From Nostocales cyanobacterium (GTDB lineage Bacteria; Cyanobacteriota; Cyanobacteriia; Cyanobacteriales; Nostocaceae): a DNA stretch of 64,000 nucleotides. The position numbers and the translations under genes were made by a program. Positions 54,484 to 63,559 of this stretch are shown in pieces. Location: NCBI GenBank assembly GCA_004292695.1, contig RDXV01000004.1:16472-80471 (forward strand). Direction: 5' to 3'. Positions within the stretch are counted from its first letter, which is position 1; the number at the start of each line of letters is the position of its first letter. The notes beneath the pieces are model-generated. The model worked only from the letters and a program-made list of their open reading frames with translations, was not told where the DNA came from and did not search any database.

Positions 54484-56088
54484 TTAACAGCCAAAACTAT
54501 CAGCAGCAATAGGAAAAGCGTAATCAGAAAATAGTTGATCATGAATATGATCATCACTGGTTTCTAAATTTAGAACCTCAATAACTTTGTTATAAATATC
54601 TTCTGCTTGTTGTGGTGAATCTCCTATACTTGTTAATCCTAATTTACCAAATTGGGACAGACAACCCATGAGATGAAATACTGAACCTGTTTCTGTACCA
54701 GTATCAAAATGTAATCTATGATGGGCGATAATATCCATTAAATCATTAGGCAGTAATCCTCTATATTGATCATTTTGCAGGTTGTCTGTAGCAATGTAAT
54801 ATTTAGCCTTTCCTTGTTGGCTGAAAAATAAACCAGTGGACAGATCATAATGTCCGTTGGTTAATAATTTTAATGTCATAAATGGGTGAGTAGTTCCTCC
54901 TTTGCGGAGATTAATTTCTATAGCTTGAATGTCCCATTTACCATTACCTTGATCAACAGTCACAAAATCCACACCATACCTTTCTAAAGTACCTTTTTTA
55001 GCTAATTTATCACCTACTTGTAAACCTAATTGTTGTAATTGTAATCTGTATTTTGCATCAGCAGGAAAGCGACAACCCAAGTAAATTTGACCATCGGGAC
55101 CGCCGAGAATTTGGTCATGGGTGGAGAGAATTTCTACTTTTCCGTCAGGTGTAATACGTCCTTGGACACTGGGAGAACGTTTAATTTCTCCTTCTATAAA
55201 AGATTCTACAATTGCACCCAGTTCTGAAATACGGTTAGAGAAATTAGCCCAGGTTTCCTTTATAGCTTGAAAACGCAGATTTACAAAGCTATCTTGAATT
55301 GCTGCAACCCTTTGATCATGGGAACTTTTACCTGGTGCAAAATCTGTCAAAGGTTGTAAATCTAAAATTGCATTTCCTTCACCGGAAATTCCCTCATTTA
55401 GTTTCACAACCATTTTTTTTAATGTTGGTTGACTCTCCCATAAATTCGCTGCTGCTATTGCTAAATCTTGATAGTTCCAAACCAGGTTACTACCTTTTGG
55501 ATGAGGTACATTACTATAATTAAAAATTTCCCGACTCCCGCTTTTTGTCCCCCAAATTTGTAAATCTGGTGCAGCAGCATAGAGCGGTACACCTAATTTT
55601 AATGATAATTCTGCTTCCCAAAATGTAGAATTATAACAGACCATAAAAGCCTTATCTAATCGTAAAGCTTGACGAATTTTTGCTATTAACCGAGGACGTT
55701 CTAATATTTTTTGACTCAGAGGTTTAAGAGAAGCATCATAGGTAGAAAGTAACAATAAACGATGACGAGCGTGAGAAAAAGGAATTCCTGGAAGTAGTTG
55801 TAAATAATAATCAATGATACTAGGATGTAGTGGCATTGACGTAACATAAATCAACCTAGTCCGGGGATTTCTTAATCTAATCAAAGAAAAAAGTAACCGC
55901 TCTTCATAATGTTCACAACCTTCAACTTTTTGTAATTCTTTTTGATCGAGACTTAAAGACGGAACAATTAAAATATCAGCTTCACTTTTATCAAAAACTT
56001 CACTGGTTTTCCAACGTTCACGCAAAGATAACTGCAAATTGCGGAACTTCTCAATCTGCTCTAAATTAAACATATTCATTGTCGCCAT
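54484..56088 (-). CDS. PGM1-like ATP-grasp ligase
   Basis: 534 residues from ATG 56088 (MATMNMFNLEQIEKF) with TGAGGT upstream; ATG 56103 is an alternative. Blocks AAPDLQIWGTKSGSREIFNY, MVVKLNEGISGEGNAILDL and AIVESFIEGEIKRSPSVQGR then IEINLRKGGTTHPF form an ATP-grasp fold, and the C-terminal domain is that of peptide ligase PGM1-related proteins (pheganomycin ligase). Such enzymes join an amino or carboxyl partner, but the substrate is unknown. It is not in a recognisable biosynthetic cluster here. Confidence 0.75.
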   Translation of the reverse strand: MATMNMFNLEQIEKFRNLQLSLRERWKTSEVFDKSEADILIVPSLSLDQKELQKVEGCEHYEERLLFSLIRLRNPRTRLIYVTSMPLHPSIIDYYLQLLPGIPFSHARHRLLLLSTYDASLKPLSQKILERPRLIAKIRQALRLDKAFMVCYNSTFWEAELSLKLGVPLYAAAPDLQIWGTKSGSREIFNYSNVPHPKGSNLVWNYQDLAIAAANLWESQPTLKKMVVKLNEGISGEGNAILDLQPLTDFAPGKSSHDQRVAAIQDSFVNLRFQAIKETWANFSNRISELGAIVESFIEGEIKRSPSVQGRITPDGKVEILSTHDQILGGPDGQIYLGCRFPADAKYRLQLQQLGLQVGDKLAKKGTLERYGVDFVTVDQGNGKWDIQAIEINLRKGGTTHPFMTLKLLTNGHYDLSTGLFFSQQGKAKYYIATDNLQNDQYRGLLPNDLMDIIAHHRLHFDTGTETGSVFHLMGCLSQFGKLGLTSIGDSPQQAEDIYNKVIEVLNLETSDDHIHDQLFSDYAFPIAADSFGC

Positions 56089-56103
56089 AACAAATAACCT
56101 CAT

Positions 56104-56659
56104 GAATAATTTCCACTCTTTTCATTTAATAGAAAGGGTGAAAATTCTCTAACTATCTCTAACTATATTAACTATATCTAGAGAAATACTATAAATAATC
56201 AAGTTGTATGTATCTTTTTGTAAATCACTAAGGATAATATAGCCATATTTCTCACACCATATTTCCCACAATTACCTAAATTAAATTAGTAAAGTTATCA
56301 ATTTTGTATCTGCGTTAATCTGCGTACATCTGCGTTAAAAAATATAGTTTTTAATTACACAATTAATAAAAATATAATAAAAATATATCATCAGTTATAA
56401 AAGAGCAGATTTTATTTACTTCCCAGGAACGATAAACAATAACTAAATAACAATTAAATTTTAGATAGATGATTAGGAAAACCCTACATCTAAAAAAGAG
56501 TCTTGTACTTGTTTTCAGTGGTTAGATTACAAGTGTGTGATGTGGGGAGAAAACTTCACACCCATTTACTAGAAATAAGTGTCTTTTGCAAGCATAACTT
56601 GATGACTATTCAGGGTATGACGGTCTGAAATGGTAGACTATTAGGGGTAATATCAATAG
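56104..56659. other. Gene-free stretch with possible small RNA
   Basis: A 720-bp gap up to 56827, of which this part lies before the terminator. It contains GTGTGATGTGGGGAGAAAAC followed by TTCACAC, a foldback near 56534, and repeat units near 56310. No ORF. A transcript ending at the 56660 hairpin is possible. Confidence 0.35.
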
Positions 56660-56698
56660 TAAACCTTGGATTGAAATGTTAATTCAAGGTTTATTTTT
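56660..56698 (+). terminator. Strong hairpin with T-rich tail
   Basis: TAAACCTTGGATT and AATTCAAGGTTTA pair at 12 of 13 positions and are followed by TTTTTAT. No annotated gene ends here on either strand, so it may end an unannotated transcript. Confidence 0.65.
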
Positions 56699-56827
56699 AT
56701 TGTTCAATTTCTGCCATTAGATAGATAATTATTATATTATTATTTGATATTTGTTTATAGATATACTCAAGTCAAATAACAGCTAAAAGAGCTATAAAAT
56801 ATAATTCAATTCAGATAAATACATCCT

Positions 56828-57085
56828 ATGATATCACCAACAAAATTATCTGGTTCAGATTTAGTAGAATGTGCGAGAGCGAACGCCAAGCAAGGAATAA
56901 AAATTGCTGCTTATCAATGCGGTTATGGGGATGATATTACAAACTTTACGGAACAGTTAAAAAGTGCTTGTCAGATAATGAATTTAACAGTAACTGAACT
57001 GAATCAACTAATTACCGATCAGGATATAATTTTACAACAAGGAACAGGGGAAATTTTCGCTCCTGAAACTGAATCAGAACTTTAA
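56828..57085 (+). CDS. Conserved hypothetical 85-aa protein
   Basis: MISPTKLSGSDLVECARANA then QCGYGDDITNFTEQLKSACQ, ending with ELNQLITDQDIILQQGTGEI and an acidic tail. Helical with two Cys. It looks like a small cyanobacterial protein of unknown function, perhaps DNA-associated because of a helix-turn-helix-like middle, but this is weak. ATG 56828. A TTATCAG heptad tract follows its stop. Confidence 0.6.
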   Translation: MISPTKLSGSDLVECARANAKQGIKIAAYQCGYGDDITNFTEQLKSACQIMNLTVTELNQLITDQDIILQQGTGEIFAPETESEL

Positions 57086-57120
57086 TCAGTTATCAGTTAT
57101 CAGTTATCAGTTATCAGTTA
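57086..57120. repeat. TTATCAG heptad repeat
   Basis: At least four TTATCAG units directly after the stop of the 85-aa gene. Confidence 0.8.
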
Positions 57121-57170
57121 AATGAATTTTGAATAATCAATCAATCAATTAATTAACTAATATCTTATGA

Positions 57171-58724
57171 TTAAGAGAACTTTGTTAAAAATTTCAAAAT
57201 CTTTTTAGTTCTTGATGTTAACAATGTGCGACGATAAGCGTCGGCGGCTTTTTTAATAGCTTCCGCTTGGGTTGGGTAAGGGTGAATTACACTACTTAAT
57301 TTACTCAAACCAATATTATTAACTATGGCTGTGGTAATTTCAGATATCATTTCTCCTGCATGACTAGCAACGATGGTTGCACCAATAATTTTATCAGTTC
57401 CTTTTTGATGATGAATCTTTAAAAATCCTGTTTCTTCACTATCAGTAATTGCCCGATCTAAATTATGAAAATCTATTTTAATTGTCTCTATTTCTAAACC
57501 TTGTTTTTCCGCTTCCTCCGCATACATTCCTACATGGGCAATTTCTGGATCTGTGTATGTCACCCAAGGCATAATTAATTTACTTAATTGAGAACGTCCT
57601 AAACCAAAAGGTGAAAATAAAGTATTTTTAATGACTATTCTTGCTGCTGCATCCGCCGCATGGGTAAATTTCCAATTCATACATATATCACCGGCGGCAT
57701 AAATATTAGGGTTGGTAGTTTGTAAGTAATCATTTACTTTTACACCTTGTTTTTGATCATATTCCACACCTACTTTTTCTAAATTTAAACCTTCGATATT
57801 GGGCGTTCTACCTGCACCTACTAAAATTTCATCTACGGTAATTGAATCTATATTAGCATTATTTATATTTGAAAAATATAATCTTTTTCCTTCTTTGACT
57901 TTTTCTACTTTTTCTAACTGACAATTTAAAACTAAATTAATACCTTCATTAATCAAAACTTGTTGTAAAATTTCCGCTGCTTCTCGATCTTCTTTGTTTA
58001 CAATATGCGATCCGTTATGAAATAAGGTAACTGCACACCCTAAACGTCTGAATGCTTGCGCCAATTCACAACCAATTGGACCACCGCCGATGACTGCTAA
58101 TTTTTGAGGTTTTTGGATCAAGGAAAATACTGTTTCATTAGTTAAATAACCAGCGGTTTCTAATCCTTGAATTTGGGGTTTTGTTGCTCTTGCACCTGTG
58201 GCAATTACCGCTTTTTTAAATTTGAGAATTTGCCCATCAACATCTATGGTATTTTTATCTATAAATTTACCACTACCTAAAAAAACATCAACTCCTAAAT
58301 TTTTAAATCTTGCGGCTGAGTCATGATGACTAATTCCTGATCTAATTTTGCGTAATCTAGCCATGACATCAGCAAAATCAATGTCAATATTTTGAGAAAC
58401 ATTAACACCTAAATTTTGCGCTTTCCATATTTCACCAATTACACGGGAGGAACGAATTAAGGCTTTAGAAGGTACACAACCAACGTTTAAACAATCTCCT
58501 CCCATGAGATGTTTTTCTATTAATGCAACTTTTAAACCTATTCCTAAACCCGCAGCACCGGCAGCAACTACTAAACCCGCTGTACCCGCACCAATTACTA
58601 CTAAATCATAACATTGAGCAGGTTGGGGATTAATCCAATTTTCGGGATGAACGTTAGCTACCAATTTTTGATTATATTCATCCATTGGTAAGACTGTAAT
58701 TCTTTCAAATTCTGAATTAGACAT
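57171..58724 (-). CDS. MerA-like FAD/NAD(P)H dithiol oxidoreductase
   Basis: 517 residues of the pyridine-nucleotide disulfide oxidoreductase family: the FAD site VIGAGTAGLVVAAGAAGLG, the redox disulfide GGDCLNVGCVPSKALIR, the NAD(P)H site VIGGGPIGCELAQAFRR and the C-terminal HxxxxE-type dimer motif (VIHPYPTQAEAIKKAA). It resembles cyanobacterial proteins called mercuric reductase, but the N-terminal HMA and the C-terminal Cys pair of true MerA are absent, so mercury is not assured. It is followed on the same strand by two VTT proteins (upstream) in a common cyanobacterial arrangement. Confidence 0.85.
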   Translation of the reverse strand: MSNSEFERITVLPMDEYNQKLVANVHPENWINPQPAQCYDLVVIGAGTAGLVVAAGAAGLGIGLKVALIEKHLMGGDCLNVGCVPSKALIRSSRVIGEIWKAQNLGVNVSQNIDIDFADVMARLRKIRSGISHHDSAARFKNLGVDVFLGSGKFIDKNTIDVDGQILKFKKAVIATGARATKPQIQGLETAGYLTNETVFSLIQKPQKLAVIGGGPIGCELAQAFRRLGCAVTLFHNGSHIVNKEDREAAEILQQVLINEGINLVLNCQLEKVEKVKEGKRLYFSNINNANIDSITVDEILVGAGRTPNIEGLNLEKVGVEYDQKQGVKVNDYLQTTNPNIYAAGDICMNWKFTHAADAAARIVIKNTLFSPFGLGRSQLSKLIMPWVTYTDPEIAHVGMYAEEAEKQGLEIETIKIDFHNLDRAITDSEETGFLKIHHQKGTDKIIGATIVASHAGEMISEITTAIVNNIGLSKLSSVIHPYPTQAEAIKKAADAYRRTLLTSRTKKILKFLTKFS

Positions 58725-58747
58725 TATTTAACACCTCTGATTTAGTT

Positions 58748-58791
58748 ATGAATTACGTTCGCGTAGCGTTTCCGAAGGAAATATTACGAAT
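58748..58791. repeat. GCGTAGCGT-type dispersed repeat
   Basis: ATTACGTTCGCGTAGCGTTT ... TATTACGAATTAC, a nearly palindromic element in the gap between the MerA-like gene and the first VTT gene. It resembles dispersed Nostocales repeats. Confidence 0.55.
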
Positions 58792-58801
58792 TACAAATTA
58801 T

Positions 58802-59551
58802 TTAAGATACTTCTTGTTCTAATGCTTGTTTTGCTATCTTGGTGATGTAAACTGTGACTGCTACGGTGGCAATAAAACCAACGATTCTAATTATCCAAGT
58901 AATTGTAGGGTTTGTAGGTTGATTTTCTGTGCCAATTAATGCTAAATTTCCAGCTAAAGAACCAATATAAACATACATAATTGTACCGGGAATCATACCT
59001 ACACAACCGATAAAGTAGTCTTTTAAAGAAACTGCGGTGATACCAAAAGCATAGTTTAATAAGTTAAAGGGAAAAATGGGAGAAAGTCGGGTTAAAAGAA
59101 CAATTTTTAATCCTTCTTTACCAACTGCGTTATCAATTGCTGCAAATTTTTTGTTATCTGATATTTTAGCACTTACCCAATTTCTGGCTAAATACCTTCC
59201 TACTAAAAATGCTAATGTTGCTCCTAATGTAGCACCGATAAATACGTAAATAGAACCTAACACTACATCAAATAAAACTCCTGCTCCTAATGTTAGAATT
59301 GAACCTGGTAAAAATGCTACGGTGGCAATTATATAAATACTGATAAAAGCTATTGCTCCCACTGCTCCTAAGCTATTAATCCATTCTAAAGCATTTCTTA
59401 AAATATTTTGGGGATTGAAGGTAGATGTGTTTGTGGTTGTTTTAGCTAATACTATATCTTGATGAATGATTAAAGTTATGATCACTGCTAATAGGGTGAA
59501 AATTAACAGTTTGCTGATTGTTTTTAGTTGCTGAGATTGTTTGTTAATCAT
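58802..59551 (-). CDS. VTT-domain (TVP38/TMEM64) membrane protein 1
   Basis: 249 residues, five or six membrane helices. Family motifs are GSILTLGAGVLFDVVLGSIY, GATLGATLAFLVGRYLAR, LTRLSPIFPFNLLNYAFG and MIPGTIMYVYIGSLAG. VTT proteins are DedA-like scramblase or transport-type proteins with re-entrant loops. It pairs with a similar protein 3 bp upstream and with the MerA-like oxidoreductase downstream. The function in this set is unknown; metal or lipid handling has been proposed for relatives. Confidence 0.88.
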   Translation of the reverse strand: MINKQSQQLKTISKLLIFTLLAVIITLIIHQDIVLAKTTTNTSTFNPQNILRNALEWINSLGAVGAIAFISIYIIATVAFLPGSILTLGAGVLFDVVLGSIYVFIGATLGATLAFLVGRYLARNWVSAKISDNKKFAAIDNAVGKEGLKIVLLTRLSPIFPFNLLNYAFGITAVSLKDYFIGCVGMIPGTIMYVYIGSLAGNLALIGTENQPTNPTITWIIRIVGFIATVAVTVYITKIAKQALEQEVS

Positions 59552-59554
59552 GAT

Positions 59555-60322
59555 TTAATTGTGTTGATTATTTTTATTTTTTATATATTTGGGTTCTGTG
59601 TCTTCTGTAATAACTGTTTGATTTAATGATTTTTGGGCAATTTTGGTGATGTAAAAAGTTACATAAATTGTAGCAATTAATCCGATTATTTGGAGGATAT
59701 ATTGCCCAATTTTAACTTCTAAGTTTGTTTGTTGATTAGTAGTGTAACTTGTTGCTAAATTAGTAGTGATGTCACCAATATAAACGTACATAATAGTACC
59801 AGGTATAATACCAAATGAGCCTAATATATAATCAGTTAGGGAAACATTGGTAATACCAAAAGCATAATTTAATAAGTTGAAAGGAAAGAGGGGAGAAAGA
59901 CGGGTTAATAATACTATTTTCCAGCCTTCTTTGGTTACTGCTTGATCAATTAGTTTAAATTTAGGGTGTTTTTCTAGTTGTTTACAAATCCAATCTTTAG
60001 AAAAATAACGCCCAATGAAAAAAGCTAAAATTGCCCCTAGCATAGCGGCGATTAAAACATAAATAGAACCCCAAAATAAACCAAATAATAAACCACCTTG
60101 GATGGTTAAAATTGAACCAGGAATAAATAATAATGTGGCGATGTTGTAAATAAAAATAAATACAATTGGTCCCCAAATACCTAAACTTTCTACCCAAGTA
60201 ATAGATTTTTGCAAAATGTCTGGTATGTTAATTATTTGACTGATGACTATAATGGTAAAAATCAGACAAGTTAAACCTAAAAGTTGCAGTTTTCGATTTA
60301 ATCGGAATTTATGGTTTAGCAT
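59555..60322 (-). CDS. VTT-domain (TVP38/TMEM64) membrane protein 2
   Basis: 255 residues, paralogue of the VTT protein at 58802-59551 (shared LTRLSPxFPFNLLNYAFGIT and PGTIMYVYIG). The LFIPGSILTIQGGLLFGLFW block is also clear. The 3-bp gap to the next gene shows an operon. The C-terminal tail is polar. Function unknown. Confidence 0.88.
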   Translation of the reverse strand: MLNHKFRLNRKLQLLGLTCLIFTIIVISQIINIPDILQKSITWVESLGIWGPIVFIFIYNIATLLFIPGSILTIQGGLLFGLFWGSIYVLIAAMLGAILAFFIGRYFSKDWICKQLEKHPKFKLIDQAVTKEGWKIVLLTRLSPLFPFNLLNYAFGITNVSLTDYILGSFGIIPGTIMYVYIGDITTNLATSYTTNQQTNLEVKIGQYILQIIGLIATIYVTFYITKIAQKSLNQTVITEDTEPKYIKNKNNQHN

Positions 60323-60405
60323 AAGTTAATTAGAAGTTAAGCTGATTTTTGATCTATTATCTTTTGATCATGTCCCAAAATCAAAAAACTAAAATGAAAA
60401 TGAGC

Positions 60406-61116
60406 TTAAATTCTGGTAAATTTTTCCCGACGATACCATTTACGGATACGCTCTGGAGAAACACCGCATAAATAGGCTATAACGATTATTTGGTTAAGTA
60501 GGGTAGTTTTGAAGATACCTTTTTTTAACCATCTTCTTGGTGAAGTTATCACAGGTACTTGAATAATTGTAATTTTACTTAGAGGCTTTAAAAGCCTAAT
60601 CATTTGAAAGTCTTCCATAATAGGCATTTGTGGAAAACCACCAATTTTATTAAAAGCTGAGGCGGTAACAAATATTGCCTGATCACCATAGGGCATTTGC
60701 CATAAACGCGATCGCCATTTTACCCCCCACTCCACCAAGCGCAAACCCCAATGAGGAGCATCTATTTTTAAAGTAAAAGCGCCAGCTATAACCCCTGGTT
60801 CTGCCAATTTAGCACGAATCATAGTATCAAAACCGGGGGGTAGACAGGTATCAGCGTGGAGGAATAGCAAAATTTCACCACTGGCGATCGCCACACCAGT
60901 ATTCATTTGTACAGCACGGCCAGGGAGCGAAGAAATCACAGTCGCGCCCAAAGATTGAGCAATCATAGGTGTGTTATCATTTGAACCACCATCAACAACA
61001 ATCACTTCTACATTTGTACTTGGTTGAGTGCTATTGATTGTAGATTGAATATTATCAGATTCATTTAAAGTGGGAATAATCACAGAAATGCGAAGATTAT
61101 GAATATTTTCCATCAT
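60406..61116 (-). CDS. Family-2 glycosyltransferase (TIGR04283-like)
   Basis: 236 residues: the GT-A start SVIIPTLNESDNIQSTI, then VIVVDGGSNDNTP, FLHADTCLPPGF (DxD-type site) and MPYGDQAIFVTASAFNKIGG with IMEDFQMIRLLKP. This matches the TIGR04283 group, some of which are named arsenosugar-biosynthesis glycosyltransferases. Its position next to two VTT genes and a MerA-like oxidoreductase is a recurring cyanobacterial arrangement. The acceptor is not known. ATG 61116. Confidence 0.85.
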   Translation of the reverse strand: MMENIHNLRISVIIPTLNESDNIQSTINSTQPSTNVEVIVVDGGSNDNTPMIAQSLGATVISSLPGRAVQMNTGVAIASGEILLFLHADTCLPPGFDTMIRAKLAEPGVIAGAFTLKIDAPHWGLRLVEWGVKWRSRLWQMPYGDQAIFVTASAFNKIGGFPQMPIMEDFQMIRLLKPLSKITIIQVPVITSPRRWLKKGIFKTTLLNQIIVIAYLCGVSPERIRKWYRREKFTRI

Positions 61117-61188
61117 TAGCTATTAATAAAATGACTAATCCTATTTTCTAAGTAAACTGATCAAAAGTGAAGATATCTTTAATTAATC

Positions 61189-61425
61189 ATGTTATTAATT
61201 CTTCAAGTTATTGTGTGCATCGCCTTAGTAATTATCGTCGGTACATGGTTATCCCAAAGCGCGGATATCATGGCAGAAAAAACCGGATTAGGGCGTACTT
61301 GGGTGGGTACAATTCTGTTAGCAGGTGTGACATCTTTACCAGAATTAGCCACAGGATCTAGTGCAATAGTTGTCTGTATCCAACGTTTTTGGCTCAAAAG
61401 AGGCACAGAGATCACAGAGAAATGA
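61189..61425 (+). pseudogene. Truncated sodium/calcium antiporter (N-terminal fragment)
   Basis: 78 codons: an N-terminal membrane helix (MLLILQVIVCIALVIIVGTW), then SADIMAEKTGLGRTWVG and the alpha-repeat LLAGVTSLPELATGSSAI of CaCA family antiporters. It ends shortly after, where a short repeat (GGCACAGAGATCACAGAGAA) has replaced the rest of the gene. Complete members have about 330 residues with two such repeats. It is therefore a fragment. Confidence 0.75.
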
Positions 61426-62593
61426 GGTTTGGAGGGTTTTTTGGGTTGATTTCTGTGTTGATTAATTCTGCTTCTAGTTCTTTGACTAGGGATTGAATTA
61501 CTGCTTTTAAGGAATTTGTGTTTTGAAAAATTTGTGTTTGGCGAATGTGACTAGCTCCGGTTTTTAATCTTTTTTCTAGTTGTTCTAAATATGGTTGGTT
61601 TCCTAAGTATTTAGCTGTTGCTGTTAATGTGTTTATGATATCTTCAACTATATTTTTTATTGGTCTACTATTACCTTGTGAATCTTCTATATAATAGGCT
61701 TCTATGCCATGCCAAGATGCTCTAAATAAATTTTCTTTTTCAATTAACCAAGGTAAAGGTTTTAATATAAAGTCTGTTTTTTTGCCTACTGGATGATGAT
61801 AAAGATGGATAATTAATGTATGAATCAATGCAGCTAACATCATAGATTCTTGAATAGTTGGTTGAGCATCCATGATTCTAATTTCAATTGTTCCTAAATC
61901 TGGTTGTGGGCGAATATCCCAATGAATATCATGGATTGTTTTTAACATTCCCGCATTTTTAGCAGTTGTAAAAAATTGAGAAAATTCTGCCCAATTTTTG
62001 AATTTTGGACAAATACAGTAACTTCTCATAATTGATAAAAACCGATATCTAAAGGATGCAAACCCTGTATTTTTACCCCACCAAAAAGGAGAACTGGCAG
62101 ATAAAGCTAGTAAAATAGGTAGATAGGGTTTTAGTCTAGACATCATTTTTATTGCTTCATCACCAGATGGCATTCCTACATGAATTTGTAATGCAAAAGT
62201 CATCATTAAATCGGCTAAGTAACCAAATGTACTTTGCTGATTTAGATATCTAGAAATAGGGGTGATATTAGCAATACGATCACAATATGGATGAGTACCC
62301 GCTGCACAAATTTCTAGTCCTAATTTCTGACATCGTGATTTTAAATCACGGATAATTTCTAAAATATGTATTTCTAATTCTGGGATATTTAAACAAACTG
62401 GAGAATTTATTTCTACAGTCGCTTGATTAAATTCAGCTTGAATAAAAGGATTCTGTGGTTTTAATTCTAAAAGCGGTAAAATACCATCTACCAATTGTAG
62501 AGTTTCTGGATCAAGTAATTGTAATTCAATCTCCATCCCTAGAGAGAATTGAGGAGAGCTTTTAAATTGTAAATCACTCAGTAAATCACTCAT
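61412..62593 (-). CDS. GCS2/YbdK-type carboxylate-amine ligase
   Basis: 393 residues of the glutamate-cysteine ligase family 2: FSLGMEIELQLLDPETLQL at the start, then VEINSPVCLNIPELEIHILE, ICAAGTHPYCDRIANITPIS, TFALQIHVGMPSGDEAIKMM and TIEIRIMDAQPTIQESMMLA. The YbdK type can have weak glutamate-cysteine ligase activity, whereas the main cyanobacterial GshA is a different branch. Hence I do not name it gshA. ATG 62593. It overlaps the 3' end of the broken antiporter fragment by 14 bp. Confidence 0.8.
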   Translation of the reverse strand: MSDLLSDLQFKSSPQFSLGMEIELQLLDPETLQLVDGILPLLELKPQNPFIQAEFNQATVEINSPVCLNIPELEIHILEIIRDLKSRCQKLGLEICAAGTHPYCDRIANITPISRYLNQQSTFGYLADLMMTFALQIHVGMPSGDEAIKMMSRLKPYLPILLALSASSPFWWGKNTGFASFRYRFLSIMRSYCICPKFKNWAEFSQFFTTAKNAGMLKTIHDIHWDIRPQPDLGTIEIRIMDAQPTIQESMMLAALIHTLIIHLYHHPVGKKTDFILKPLPWLIEKENLFRASWHGIEAYYIEDSQGNSRPIKNIVEDIINTLTATAKYLGNQPYLEQLEKRLKTGASHIRQTQIFQNTNSLKAVIQSLVKELEAELINTEINPKNPPNLISL

Positions 62594-62773
62594 GTTATTA
62601 GTTAGGCGATCGCCCCTCCCCCCACTTAAAACAATGTCTTCCTATCTGTTAAGATGCCTTGAATGTGAACTATTTAACATCAGTCAAAAGCATTATTTTT
62701 ATGTTCCTATTGGTATAGTGTGATTTCTGGCGATCGCTTATCATTAATAATTAACCATAATAGCAACCCCTAA

Positions 62774-63139
62774 TTAATCAACCCAGTTGCTTAAAAACTC
62801 TACTTGTCCATGCATATCTTCTGCTGATTTTGTGTTAATCAGTCGCAAAACTCCGCGCATTAATTCACCAATTCCATATCGTTGTTGTGGTGCTAGAATT
62901 ATCCCGGCATGAGATAAACCTTGTTCCAGTAAATTAGTATGAATCTGGTAAAAGTCTCTGGCATTAAAACTAAATATAACTCGGTTGTTTTCCTTAGCCC
63001 AAGTTAGCTGTTCTGGATCAGATTTGTACAACATTCCCACATCTGCAACTGTCAATACATCTACATTGCGGGAACGTAAAGCTTGAACAAAATCTTCATC
63101 CATAGAATCTTCGTCAATATAAAGTCGGATCTTATTCAT
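62774..63139 (-). CDS. DUF5615 PIN-like toxin
   Basis: 121 residues of the DUF5615 family (PIN-like RNase-type fold): IRLYIDEDSMDEDFVQALRS, TVADVGMLYKSDPEQLTWAK, RVIFSFNARDFYQIH. The acidic residues near DEDSMDED and the ARDF motif are those expected of the PIN-like catalytic site. Its start lies 8 bp inside the DUF433 gene that precedes it, forming the usual DUF433-DUF5615 toxin-antitoxin pair. The substrate is unknown; RNA cleavage is assumed from the fold. Confidence 0.85.
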   Translation of the reverse strand: MNKIRLYIDEDSMDEDFVQALRSRNVDVLTVADVGMLYKSDPEQLTWAKENNRVIFSFNARDFYQIHTNLLEQGLSHAGIILAPQQRYGIGELMRGVLRLINTKSAEDMHGQVEFLSNWVD

Positions 63140-63434
63140 CTGCTTTTTTATCTTTCTGGCTGTGTAAAGTTGCCAAACTCCAGTATTCAGACTCTGCTTG
63201 TGTTAACTCATTTTCTATCTGATCACGGTTAGCGTGATAGTAAGCTAAAGCTGCATAAACTTGGGCAAGGTTGAGGTGACTGATCCGACGGGTAATTTCT
63301 TCAGCATTTGCACCTTGTTTATAAAGAACAACTACCCGACTTACAGAGGTTCTAGTCCCTGCAATCATAGGACGACCATTACCCACATCAGGAGAACAAG
63401 TTATTAATGTACCAATGTTAGTAGCAGTTAACAT
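63132..63434 (-). CDS. DUF433 antitoxin
   Basis: 100 residues with the DUF433 pattern TNIGTLITCSPDVGNGRPMI, then AGTRTSVSRVVVLYKQGANA, a short winged helix and the tail HLNLAQVYAALAYYHANRDQ. DUF433 proteins are the antitoxin partners of DUF5615 PIN-like toxins; the 8-bp overlap with the toxin is typical of such pairs. ATG 63434. Confidence 0.85.
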   Translation of the reverse strand: MLTATNIGTLITCSPDVGNGRPMIAGTRTSVSRVVVLYKQGANAEEITRRISHLNLAQVYAALAYYHANRDQIENELTQAESEYWSLATLHSQKDKKADE

Positions 63435-63448
63435 AGTTGAGAGAATTT

Positions 63449-63550
63449 TTAGCTACGGTTACTTAATTGTAGTTTGTTAGCAATCAGTTGGGGATGATTA
63501 TAAAGAATTAGTGAAACACAATCTGTATCGAGAATATATAAATCAACCAT
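63449..63550 (-). pseudogene. Truncated VapC/PIN toxin (first 33 codons)
   Basis: ATG 63550 gives MVDLYILDTDCVSLILYNHP followed by QLIANKLQLSNRS and a stop. ILDTDCVSLIL is the PIN N-terminus with its first catalytic Asp. Complete VapC proteins are ~130 aa. It follows the antitoxin-like frame by 9 bp with an AGAGGTTGGAG ribosome site and looks like the remains of a VapBC pair, cut off by the DUF433/DUF5615 pair. Confidence 0.7.
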
Positions 63551-63559
63551 CTCCAACCT

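Noticed and set aside
54484..56088. PGM1-like ATP-grasp as the missing microviridin ligase
   Set aside because: It belongs to a different ATP-grasp group (PGM1-related) and lies 21 kb away; the GshB at 11772 is glutathione synthetase.
57171..58724. Full mercuric reductase
   Set aside because: No N-terminal heavy-metal domain and no C-terminal Cys pair, so only a MerA-like oxidoreductase is claimed.
61412..62593. Naming this gene gshA
   Set aside because: The motif FSLGMEIELQLLDPETLQL is of the YbdK-type branch, not the cyanobacterial GshA branch.
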